DNA of 10,801 nucleotides from Chloroflexi bacterium UBA4733. GTDB lineage: Bacteria > Chloroflexota > UBA4733. Below are positions 1 through 6,230 of the stretch, in pieces (the stretch's first letter is position 1; each line of letters starts with the position of its first letter). The stretch is from the NCBI GenBank assembly GCA_002404055.1, contig DHIZ01000002.1, forward strand, positions 1 to 10,801. Direction: 5' to 3'. The translations under genes and the position numbers were made by a program. The notes beneath the pieces were generated by a model. That model was not told where the DNA came from. It saw only the letters and a program-made list of their open reading frames with translations, and did no database searches.

Positions 1-227
1 CCCAGCCCCCGCCGGTTGAAGCGGCGCACCAGCGCCGTCACCGTGCTGCTGCCCAGGTCCGCTCGCCGCGCCGCCGCCACGAACGACTGCCCTTCCGCCA
101 CCGCCAGCAGCGCCGTCGCCCGCCGCACCCGATCCACTCGTTCGCTCCCGCTGCGACTCAGGCGCTCCAATGCCGCCCGCTCTGCCTCGCTGAGCGTCCG
201 CAACGCTTCCTGCTGGTGCCGCGCCAT
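1..227 (-). CDS. IS630-family transposase, N-terminal part (runs off left edge)
   Basis: The minus strand reads MARHQQEALRTLSEAERAAL and continues through ERVDRVRRATALLAVAEGQSFVAAARRADLGSSTVTALVRRFNRRGL before the window ends, about 75 residues. The pattern (L-S/T-x-x-E-R, then R-R-A-x-x-L-L-x-x-A-E-G, then a helix-turn-helix ending in V-x-x-L-V-R-R-F-x-x-x-G-L) is the HTH head of IS630/Tc1-mariner-type transposases and related stand-alone HTH proteins. The DDE catalytic part would lie outside the window. The ATG at 227 is chosen because a GGGAGGA ribosome-binding site lies 7 bases upstream. The frame stays open further upstream, so a longer start is possible. I see no terminal inverted repeat upstream of the start. 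The family call rests on the HTH alone. Confidence 0.6.
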   Translation of the reverse strand, partial: MARHQQEALRTLSEAERAALERLSRSGSERVDRVRRATALLAVAEGQSFVAAARRADLGSSTVTALVRRFNRRGL

Positions 228-694
228 CACCCAGTCCTCCCCCTGCGCGCACCACCACGGCCGCTCCTCCCACAGCCTACCCCATTGCTCCGCTAAATGC
301 AGCGTGACCCACTAGCACCGGATCCGGGTGGCGCCCGCAGCGCTGCGTGCACCGGTGGACCCCCTGGGTCGCTGGCGATAACCGCCAGATCGCCGTGGAC
401 CGTCCCACCACCATCCCGTGGGCGGCGACCGTGTATCGTCGGCACCTGACCGACGAAGCCATCCATGACGCCGGAAGGCCGCGCTGCTGCCGCACCAGTC
501 GGGCCGCGAGGTCGGGGCGGGTGGGTGGAGCGACGGCATGCCTGCCACCCCGGATTCCTGGCATAATGACGGCTGCGGGCTCGCGGCAGCGCAGCCAGAC
601 CGCACGAGGGGCGACGATCATCAGTCGATCCGGCCTCGCCTGGTCGCCCTGACCGCCCCAGCGATGCTCCCGCAGCTCGTCACGGGGGCAGAGG
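228..694. other. Intergenic region between divergent transposase and zinc-finger/HTH gene
   Basis: This 467-base stretch separates two divergently read genes. Several open frames cross it on both strands, but none gives a protein I recognise, and they look like chance frames in GC-rich DNA. The one clear signal is the extended -10-like motif at 554-570, which resembles a motif repeated in the two MITE-like elements further right. A small GGCG-ATAA-CCGCC hairpin-like sequence lies near 372-384. It may hold the leader and promoter of the 633-residue gene and the outer end of an insertion sequence. Confidence 0.4.
554..570 (+). promoter_or_regulatory. Extended -10-like motif upstream of the modular zinc-finger gene
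   Basis: ATTCCTGGCATAATGAC contains TG-G-CATAAT, which fits an extended -10 (TGnTATAAT). No good -35 hexamer lies 16-18 bases upstream. It would give a leader of roughly 120 bases before the ATG at 695. It matches 4596-4612 inside element A at 15 of 17 bases, so it could instead be a shared protein-binding site. Confidence 0.3.
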
Positions 695-2596
695 ATGACC
701 GAGGGCAGCGAGGTGGCTGCTGACCGCGCCCCAACCGTCGCGGCGGATGGGCCATGCGCGGGCCACGATTGTGATCAGTGCGCCACCTGCCGGAGCGGCC
801 GGTGTTGCCGGCGGGACCGGCCGGACTACGGTCTGCCGGCGCTCGGTGACTGGGATGGCCCCATTTTCGGGACTCTTGGTGTGCTGGCCGTGGACGGCGA
901 TCGCGTCGAATGCCATGCGTGCGGTCGTTGGTTTCGCCTGTTGGCGTCGCACGTCTTCCAGGTGCACGGCCTCTTCGCCGACGAGTACCGGTCGATCTTC
1001 GGGTTGCGGGCCACGACCGGCCTCGCCGGGCCGGCGCACAAGGCGTGGGCGCGCCGGCAGGCGCAGCGCAACTTCAGCGCCTCCTGGCCGGAGAGCCGGG
1101 AGCGCTTACACCTGTCGCCCGAACAACGCACCGCGTACGCCCGCGCCCGCCGGCTGCGCCTGGAATCGAAGCTCGACCCCGCCAATCACGAGGTCTGGCG
1201 GCAAAACACCAGCAAAGCCCACGCACGCAAGCACGTGCTCCTCACCGACCCGGACTACAGAGCCCGCATCAACAAGAAGCTTTCTGACGCGCGCGGCGGC
1301 CGTGTGCTGGTGTCCTGCGCCGTCTGTGGCACGCCGGTCGCCCGGTGGCCCTCGCAGGCGCGCCGATCGTCCAATCGCACGTGCGGCCGCGAGTGCGCGC
1401 GCGAGTTGCGCCGCCGCCTCTCCCGGGAGTTGCAGCAGCGCCCGGCGGTTCGGGCGAAGCAACGGCGCGGCCGACCGCTCCTCGGGCGGCTGCTGGCGCT
1501 GCCGCCCGCTGCGCTCGACGCACTGGGGGAAGCGGACCGGGCGCTGCTGCGCGGCTACTACGGCCTCGCCGCGACGCCGGCTGCCGCTCGCCCGCCCGCT
1601 CTGGCGGCCTCGGCGCTAGCCGGCCAGTTCGGACTGTCGGTGCCGCAGGTGCGCCACCGGCTCCAGCGGGCCGTCGCCGTCCTGCTGGGCCGGGATGCTG
1701 TGGCGAAACGAGGGACCGTGCGCGTTCCCTGCGCCGTCTGCGGCACGCCCGTGGAGCGCCACCCCTGGGAGGTCGGCAAGTCCCGACCGACCTGCAGCCC
1801 TGCCTGTCTGCGTGCGCTCCGCCAGCACCTGGTCGCGAGCTCCCTCCTGCGCCCGGAGATCAGGGCCAAGACCGCCGCCGCCTACGAGCGACGGCGGGCC
1901 GCGCCGGGGTTCCCAGCGCAGATGCGCGCCCAGGCCAGGGAGGCGGCGCGCCGGCGGGAGCGCCCCGGCCGGGTCCAACTGCTGGCCGCTTTCGAGCCGT
2001 TACCGGCCCGCGATCGCCGGCTCGTCCGCCGCTACTACGGCCTGGACGGCGAGGCCCCGCTCCCTACCCAGGAGGAGCTGGCCAGGGAGATGGGACTGAC
2101 CGAACCCCAGGTGGCGCGCCTGCTCCGGCAGATTGTCGCCCGCCTCCTCGGACCCGAGGCGCCGAGCAGTGCCGGGTGGGTCGTCGTTCCCTGCGCCGTG
2201 TGCGGCATGGCCATCTCCCTGCAGCGGTCGGAGGCACAAAGCGCCGAGGAACACGCCTGCAGCAAGGCGTGCTTTCGCGAGCTACGGCGCCGGAAGATCA
2301 GCGGGCGCAACCCCTGGGCAGCGCCGGAGGTGCGGGCGAAGGCGCGGGTAGCCAGCATGGAGCGGGAACGGCCGCACAGGGCGCGGCTCCAGGCCCTGCC
2401 GCCGGAGGCCTTCACCGCCCTGCCGGAGCCGGACCGCACGCTGTTACGCCTCTACTACGGCCTCGAAGCGGACGGGCAGTTGCACTCCGCCAGGGAGCTC
2501 GCCACGCGCTTCGGACTGACGACGTGGCGGGTGAGCCAGGCGGTCGCTCGGAGCGTGACCCGTCTGTTGGGCCAGGAAGCCGGCGGGGCGGACTGA
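695..2596 (+). CDS. 633-aa modular protein: MucR-like zinc finger plus three zinc-finger/sigma4-like HTH repeats
   Basis: Seen in the sequence: a Cys-rich N-terminus (C21, C26, C29, C32, C37, C38); a Ros/MucR-like C2H2 finger at about 71-105 (C73, C76, H86, H91, then HGLFADEYRSIFGL, close to the MucR HGLTPxEYRxKWGL signature); a basic region at 115-200; then three repeats. Each repeat has a CAVCG zinc knuckle completed by a second Cys pair (C208/C211/C230/C234; C346/C349/C367/C371; C500/C503/C522/C526), a basic VRAK linker, and a helical segment with D-R-x-L-x-R-x-YYGL followed by an HTH (about 268-332, 430-486, 568-626) resembling sigma-70 region 4. Inference: a nucleic-acid-binding protein with up to four zinc sites and three HTHs. 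It has no sigma region 2, nuclease or transposase motif. GAGG abuts the ATG at 695. A regulator of a mobile element is possible; the exact function is unknown. Confidence 0.75.
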   Translation: MTEGSEVAADRAPTVAADGPCAGHDCDQCATCRSGRCCRRDRPDYGLPALGDWDGPIFGTLGVLAVDGDRVECHACGRWFRLLASHVFQVHGLFADEYRSIFGLRATTGLAGPAHKAWARRQAQRNFSASWPESRERLHLSPEQRTAYARARRLRLESKLDPANHEVWRQNTSKAHARKHVLLTDPDYRARINKKLSDARGGRVLVSCAVCGTPVARWPSQARRSSNRTCGRECARELRRRLSRELQQRPAVRAKQRRGRPLLGRLLALPPAALDALGEADRALLRGYYGLAATPAAARPPALAASALAGQFGLSVPQVRHRLQRAVAVLLGRDAVAKRGTVRVPCAVCGTPVERHPWEVGKSRPTCSPACLRALRQHLVASSLLRPEIRAKTAAAYERRRAAPGFPAQMRAQAREAARRRERPGRVQLLAAFEPLPARDRRLVRRYYGLDGEAPLPTQEELAREMGLTEPQVARLLRQIVARLLGPEAPSSAGWVVVPCAVCGMAISLQRSEAQSAEEHACSKACFRELRRRKISGRNPWAAPEVRAKARVASMERERPHRARLQALPPEAFTALPEPDRTLLRLYYGLEADGQLHSARELATRFGLTTWRVSQAVARSVTRLLGQEAGGAD

Positions 2597-3002
2597 CCGG
2601 CATGGCGCGCGAGGGGAGCGGCGTCCGACCACGTCGAGGGGCACCACCTGCGTGGCCATGCCACGTCGTTCGCGCTCGCCAATCCGGTCATAGGAGTCAT
2701 CGGGCTGCCCGATGATCGATCACCGGACGCGGCGGTTGCGTTCCTCACCGACGAGCGCTGCCACCAGCCGGCGTGTCCATTCGGCCGAACGCCGTCCTGG
2801 GCGCCAAGGGATCGCCTTGAGCCGGTGGTGCACCAGGCCGGCGCCACGACCCAGGGCGCGCCGCGGTGTCGACGCCGACCACGAGGTGGCCGCGCGCATG
2901 GCGCGTCACGGCGATGCACCGGCCTTGGCGCCGACCGACCGCGCGATCAGGGAAACAGAGCGGCGTGTAAGGAGCGTTGCCGCGTGCCTCCCTGGCGCGC
3001 CT
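2597..3002. other. Gap downstream of the modular protein gene
   Basis: Stop codons of the flanking convergent genes bound this 406-base stretch. No terminator-like hairpin with a T-run is visible. The best minus-strand candidate is a 59-codon frame at 2720-2899 whose last 45 residues (RRALGRGAGLVHHRLKAIPW onward, ending in LVAALVGEERNRRVR) look protein-like but are unrecognised and lack a ribosome-binding site. It could be a decayed gene fragment. A long plus-strand frame starting at 2712 runs antisense through the two minus-strand genes and is taken as a shadow. Confidence 0.35.
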
Positions 3003-3473
3003 TCACGCGTTGAACCAGGCAGCCAGTTCGTGCGACAGCCTGGCGGTATGCCGCCGGCCCAGGCTGTCCACCACGCCGACGGCGACGCAGCGCGGCGGGC
3101 GCTTCCTGGCGTCGCGGCAGGCGTTACGTCGCTCCCGCCAGACGGCGACCGGGATGACGACGAGGTAGCACTGCGCCTCCGCAAGCAGGTGGTTTGCCGG
3201 CGCGCCCTGGTACCAGCGCGGGTCGGCCGCCACCAGCTCGGACCCGTCGGCCAGCAGCAGGTGGACCACCGGGTTGAGGCCGCTGGGCCGGCGACCGGCG
3301 TTGGTCACCTGCACCACCAGCGCCTCCGCCAGCGCCGGGGTGGTGAGCCCGCGCCGGACCCAGATGGCCAGCCGCGCCCGATCCCGGCCGGCGACGACGA
3401 GGCTGGTGAGGAAGGAGCTGAGGGCGATCGCCAGCGCGAGGGCGGTCGCGGTTGTGGCCTCATACGGCAGCAT
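3003..3473 (-). CDS. Single-pass membrane protein with extracytoplasmic beta-type domain, unknown function
   Basis: The 156-residue product has one N-terminal hydrophobic helix (about residues 6-26, TALALAIALSSFLTSLVVA) followed by RDRAR, so the N-terminus may be outside and the remainder cytosolic, or the helix may be an uncleaved anchor. The rest alternates hydrophobic strands: ALVVQVTNAGRRP, PVVHLLLADGSEL, AQCYLVVIPVAVW and CVAVGVVDSLGRRH. This 'VxVxNxGRRPxxxxxVxxxLADGxEL ... VxDxLGR' pattern recurs in small hypothetical proteins of high-GC bacteria and suggests an Ig-like sandwich. No catalytic motif is evident. The start at 3473 is chosen because GGGAGG lies 6 bases upstream. The upstream gene's stop is one base before this ATG (TGA-C-ATG), so the two are probably translationally coupled. 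Confidence 0.65.
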   Translation of the reverse strand: MLPYEATTATALALAIALSSFLTSLVVAGRDRARLAIWVRRGLTTPALAEALVVQVTNAGRRPSGLNPVVHLLLADGSELVAADPRWYQGAPANHLLAEAQCYLVVIPVAVWRERRNACRDARKRPPRCVAVGVVDSLGRRHTARLSHELAAWFNA

Positions 3474-3474
3474 G

Positions 3475-3822
3475 TCATGCCTCCCGCGCCCGGCAGTCGT
3501 CCGCGCCACGACCGCCGGGGTCGGCGGTCCGGCACGGTTGGGCGGCGTCCCGTCGTTGCGTCGCGTCCGTCAGCAGGGCGTGCAACGCCGCCGGATCGAC
3601 CTGCACCGCCGCGCCGATCAGGCGGAGGTCGGTCCACCAGCGGTAGGGGTCGGGGTAGCCGTACAGCTGCAGCGCCAGGGCCGCCGTTTCCTCGCAGGCG
3701 AGGCGCCGGCACAGCGCCGCCGTGGTGCAGGGGTGCAGCCAGGCGGCCAGTGTGTCCGGGTCGCGCCGCGCCCGTGCGACGGCCCCGCGTAGCTCCCTGA
3801 TCGACCGGTTGTCCCGCATCAT
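3475..3822 (-). CDS. Small helical cytosolic protein, unknown function (first gene of a pair)
   Basis: The 115-residue product starts MMRDNRSIRELRGAVARARR and continues with Ala/Leu-rich amphipathic helices (DPDTLAAWLHPCTTAALCRR, LACEETAALALQLYGYPDPY, WWTDLRLIGAAVQVDPAALH). The C-terminal 30 residues look disordered. It has no signal peptide or membrane helix, and I recognise no family. AGGAAGGAG lies 4 bases before the first ATG (3822) and 7 before the second (3819), so either could be used. The frame stays open to 4041, but the promoter at 3846-3874 lies inside that extension, which argues against the longer form. It is the leading gene of a two-gene operon, and its stop is one base from the next ATG. 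Confidence 0.6.
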   Translation of the reverse strand: MMRDNRSIRELRGAVARARRDPDTLAAWLHPCTTAALCRRLACEETAALALQLYGYPDPYRWWTDLRLIGAAVQVDPAALHALLTDATQRRDAAQPCRTADPGGRGADDCRAREA

Positions 3823-3845
3823 CCCGCTCCTTCCTGTGCAGAGGA

Positions 3846-3874
3846 AAGATAGGACATGTGTTCTACTATTGCAA
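3846..3874 (-). promoter_or_regulatory. Sigma-70-type promoter for the minus-strand gene pair
   Basis: On the minus strand TTGCAA (3874-3869) is followed after exactly 17 bases by TATCTT (3851-3846). The predicted transcript would start near 3839, only about 20 bases before the ATG at 3819-3822, enough for the AGGAAGGAG ribosome-binding site. The segment is a small AT-rich island in GC-rich DNA, which supports the call. Confidence 0.6.
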
Positions 3875-4140
3875 GGGCCAGGTGCTGGAGGGTTGTCCTG
3901 GACGGCGGGCATGCGGTAGGAGGCGCGCAGCAGGGCGTTCGCCTGTTCCACAGCGTGGACTGTCCGCCTGCAACGCTGGCGCCCGATGTCGCGGACAGGG
4001 GAGTGGGCGGAGGCGCCGACCGCGATGGCCATGGGCCTCAACGAGGAACCGACCGGTCGGTGAACGCAGCGCGTTCGGTGCCACGGGTATCATGATCGTT
4101 CGCTTCGCCGTGACAGCGGGCGCGCCCCTGGAGCCGACGG
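3875..4140. other. Divergent intergenic region with adjacent palindromes
   Basis: This region lies between the promoter of the minus-strand pair and the plus-strand gene at 4141. Long frames cross it on the plus strand but encode Arg/Pro-rich shadow-like sequence. The readable signals are two neighbouring palindromes at 4048-4076 and a TATCAT hexamer at 4088-4093 that could be the -10 of the 4141 gene. I find no convincing -35. Confidence 0.4.
4048..4076. promoter_or_regulatory. Two adjacent inverted repeats upstream of the 117-aa gene
   Basis: ACCGACCGGTCGGT (4048-4061) is a perfect 14-bp palindrome. It is followed directly by GAACGC-AGC-GCGTTC (4062-4076), a perfect 6-bp inverted repeat with a 3-base centre. 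They sit 12-40 bases before the TATCAT at 4088 and could be an operator pair. No T-run follows, so a terminator is unlikely. The first palindrome shares its ACCGGT core with the terminal repeats of element A. Confidence 0.4.
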
Positions 4141-4494
4141 ATGCCTCAGTTCAGCACCTCGACCCTCTTCTGCCGGGGCTACCTCGCCCGCCTCGAGCGC
4201 CTGCTGCGCCACGGCCTGGCCTTCGCCAGCGACGAGATGCGCGACGCCGACGCGGGCGTCCTGCGCTACGCCGCCACGCACGCGATGCCGGACGCCGACT
4301 TCACGACGCTGCTCCGGCGCGGCGCGGACGATGGCAGCCACGGGGCGATCCGCCTCATCAACGCCGTCCTCCTCCTGGATTGGCAGGACCCGGCGGCGCG
4401 GGCGGCGCTGGTCGAGGCGGGGAAGCCAGTCCACGCCTTTCCTGACTGGGCGGAAGACGGGAGCGTGACCGGCCAGCACCAGGAGTGCGAGTAG
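4141..4494 (+). CDS. Small protein of unknown function, C-terminus ended by element A
   Basis: The 117-residue product (MPQFSTSTLFCRGYLARLER onward) is acidic to neutral and mostly helical, with YLARLERLLRHGLAFASDEM, GVLRYAATHAMPDADFTTLL and GAIRLINAVLLLDWQDPAAR as clear helices. It has no membrane segment and I recognise no family. GGAG lies 7 bases before the ATG at 4141. The last codons read GAG TGC GAG TAG, and the final GAG TAG is the first six bases of element A (4489 onward). The natural C-terminus may therefore have been replaced when the element arrived. The coding frame shows the usual GC-rich third positions, so a real gene is likely. Confidence 0.55.
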   Translation: MPQFSTSTLFCRGYLARLERLLRHGLAFASDEMRDADAGVLRYAATHAMPDADFTTLLRRGADDGSHGAIRLINAVLLLDWQDPAARAALVEAGKPVHAFPDWAEDGSVTGQHQECE

Positions 4495-4515
4495 CAAGGG
4501 AACAGAAAACCGGTC
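4489..4515 (+). repeat. Left terminal inverted repeat of element A
   Basis: It pairs with 4734-4760 over 27 positions with mismatches at positions 9, 10 and 18. It carries the palindrome ACCGGT at 4509-4514, starting 20 bases in from the end. Its first six bases supply the stop codon of the upstream gene. Confidence 0.8.
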
Positions 4516-4671
4516 TAAGGCTTCTGTCGCGTTGTACACCGGATTTTCGCCCAATTCGGCACCCGAAACGGCCAGCGCTCCTTTGCTCATCGCCGATTCC
4601 TGCGATAATGATGACTCGCGTGCCCCCCAAGCGCCGCAACGGCCTCAGGAGAATGCCTCGTACACGCCGAT

Positions 4672-4703
4672 ATTCCTGTGAGCATGGCACTTCTCACAGG
4701 AAT
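4672..4703. repeat. Perfect 11-bp hairpin inside element A
   Basis: ATTCCTGTGAG (4672-4682) and CTCACAGGAAT (4693-4703) are exact reverse complements around a 10-base loop. The same hairpin occurs at the matching place in element B. No T-run follows, so it is not an obvious intrinsic terminator. Confidence 0.7.
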
Positions 4704-4733
4704 CGTTGCTCTTCCCGCTTGCTGTAACCGTTC

Positions 4734-4760
4734 GACCGGTTTGCTGTTCCGCTGCTACTC
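4734..4760 (-). repeat. Right terminal inverted repeat of element A
   Basis: This is the reverse complement of the left end with three mismatches. Palindrome ACCGGT lies at 4735-4740, 20 bases from the outer end, mirroring the left copy exactly. Confidence 0.8.
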
Positions 4761-4783
4761 GGACCCCGTGAATGCCGGAGGCC

Positions 4784-6160
4784 CTAATCGGCGGTGAACG
4801 CCGTCAGCACGTCCCAGACGTCGTCGGAGATGGTGTTCAGGACGTAGTAGGTGAACCTGGTCAGGCCGGCGTCGACCATCGCCTGGAGGAGATGGCGCAG
4901 CTCCTCGGCCTTCAACCAGATACCTTCGTGCTCCAGGCCGACGAAGGGCGAGATCTTCTCGGGATCGCCCACGCGCCAGAGCATCTTCCGTGACTCGCGG
5001 TAGACGACCTCGTCGAAGAACGCTTTGGGCGCGGGGCGCTCGAAGTCGGCAATGCGGTAGCGCTCGGGTAGCCGGACGCCGAGCAACCGGCACACGAGGG
5101 CCTCGATCCGGGCGTCGTCGAGCGCCGGATTCCACTCCCGTAGCGTCTGCGCGTAGCGGGAGAGCGTCCCTCGGAAGCCGTCAAAACCGCCCATCCAGAG
5201 ATAGTGTTTTGGTTGCAGGAAATCGCTGATCCGGCTCAGCCGGCGAAAGTTGACGCCCTGGAGCGTGGCGAAGCAGGGAAGGCGCGGGCAGATGCCGTAC
5301 TGCAGTTGGGGATCGATCACTTTGATCGCGCGGTAGTGGGCATCGATCTGGTGATCGATGGCCGCCGTCTTGAACCGGAGGAGGTCGAGCACGGCCGGAT
5401 CCTCCATCAGTACGTCGATGGCATCGAACACCCCCTGCTCGGCCTCCAGGAAGAGGTCGAGCTGCGCCGGGGTCAGCCCCTGCATCAGGCCCTGGCTTCG
5501 ATCGGTGGCCGCTTGCAGGGCGCCGAGGTCCACGCCCAGGCTCCTGGCGATCGCCTGGTGCGTGGGGTCGGTAGGGAGCGGCCCGAAAAGCTGGCCACCG
5601 TGCCGGAAGCCTGGCGTGATCTCGTAGCCAAAGCCGGGGCCATCGGTCACGAAGCCGGCGATGCTGGGATAGTGGCGGCGATAGTCCTGATAGCGCGCGG
5701 CGACGTAGTCCCACCCGTGGGCCTGCTTCGCCTCTTCCGAGTCCCAGGTGGCGGGACCGTCCGGGCCCGCGCCGATGTAGCCGAAATAGGAAACGCGGAT
5801 ACCTTTTGCCGACAGTTGCTCGATCAACCGGGCGAGTCGCTCGGCCTTCCCTTCCATGCCCGGCGCAAGCTCCGGCGGGGTCGCGCCCAAGCCCGCGTAG
5901 AGCTCCGGCGTGGCCGCGAAGGGTGGCGCCACGCTGCGGCCCCGGGGTGCCGCCTGGAAGAACCGGTCGACGAAGTGACCATGGGAGGACACGTCCAGCA
6001 ACAGCCGCGCGTCGTCCTCGTCGTGTCGCGCATCGTACAACTTCCCCCAGGCGAAGAGGAGGTCGTGCACCCCCCCGGCGAGCAGCTCGTTCTGGATGCG
6101 CTCATCTTCGAGAAAATCGAACGGCGGAAACACGAACAGCAAGGGCCGCAGACGCTGCAT
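4784..6160 (-). CDS. Putative TIM-barrel glycosidase-like protein (458 aa)
   Basis: The protein lacks a signal peptide and membrane helices, so it is probably cytosolic. Barrel-like strands ending in acidic or aromatic residues are visible: LRPLLFVFPPFDF (5-17), GIRVSYFGYIGAG (120-132), SIAGFVTDGPGFGYE (166-180), LQYGICPRLPCF (286-297), ISDFLQPKHYLWMGGFDG (311-328) and RFTYYVLNTISDD (435-447). The pattern of short beta-strands followed by D/E/W/Y residues and long helices recalls uncharacterised glycosyl-hydrolase-like barrels. I cannot name the family or its catalytic acids. GGGAGGAGA lies just upstream of the ATG at 6160. The stop is 70 bases downstream of the preceding enolase-superfamily gene, so they form an operon, presumably acting on one carbohydrate or sugar acid. 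The 3' end lies 24 bases from element A. Confidence 0.5.
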   Translation of the reverse strand: MQRLRPLLFVFPPFDFLEDERIQNELLAGGVHDLLFAWGKLYDARHDEDDARLLLDVSSHGHFVDRFFQAAPRGRSVAPPFAATPELYAGLGATPPELAPGMEGKAERLARLIEQLSAKGIRVSYFGYIGAGPDGPATWDSEEAKQAHGWDYVAARYQDYRRHYPSIAGFVTDGPGFGYEITPGFRHGGQLFGPLPTDPTHQAIARSLGVDLGALQAATDRSQGLMQGLTPAQLDLFLEAEQGVFDAIDVLMEDPAVLDLLRFKTAAIDHQIDAHYRAIKVIDPQLQYGICPRLPCFATLQGVNFRRLSRISDFLQPKHYLWMGGFDGFRGTLSRYAQTLREWNPALDDARIEALVCRLLGVRLPERYRIADFERPAPKAFFDEVVYRESRKMLWRVGDPEKISPFVGLEHEGIWLKAEELRHLLQAMVDAGLTRFTYYVLNTISDDVWDVLTAFTAD

Positions 6161-6188
6161 TGCTCTCCTCCCAAGGGCACATCTCTAA

Positions 6189-6210
6189 CGTGTCGCGTCC
6201 ACGCGACACG
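6189..6210 (-). promoter_or_regulatory. Perfect hairpin in the intercistronic gap
   Basis: CGTGTCGCG (6189-6197) and CGCGACACG (6202-6210) form a perfect 9-bp stem with a 4-base loop in the 70-base gap between the two operon genes. On the transcribed strand it is followed by TTAGAGATG, not a T-run. An mRNA processing or stability hairpin, or an operator, fits better than a terminator. Confidence 0.5.
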
Positions 6211-6230
6211 ACATCAGCCGAGGCCGTTGC

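Larger units (their letters stand above)
4489..4760 (+). mobile_element. MITE-like element A (272 bp)
   Basis: The element is bounded by imperfect inverted repeats of 27 bp (24 matches). The left end is GAGTAGCAAGGGAACAG then AAAACCGGTC; the right end, read on the minus strand, is GAGTAGCAGCGGAACAG then CAAACCGGTC. It has no protein-coding frame of note. Inside are ATTCCTGCGATAATG at 4596-4610 and a perfect 11-bp hairpin at 4672-4703. Element B (7656-7929) has the same ends, the same internal motifs at the same distances and nearly the same length, but an unrelated filler sequence. I see no target-site duplication and no transposase. It could be a non-autonomous transposon or a structured DNA/RNA element. 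Confidence 0.8.

Noticed and set aside
1345..2715. 456-codon plus-strand frame inside the 633-aa gene
   Set aside because: It is Pro/Gly/Arg-rich and overlaps the repeated zinc-finger modules in another frame, where the real coding signal is clear.
2712..3800. 362-codon plus-strand open frame
   Set aside because: It runs antisense to the two minus-strand genes, which have a promoter, ribosome-binding sites and coupled stops. Its product is Arg/Pro-rich shadow sequence.
4672..4703. Hairpin in element A as an intrinsic terminator
   Set aside because: No T-run follows on either strand, and its conservation in element B fits an element-internal role better.
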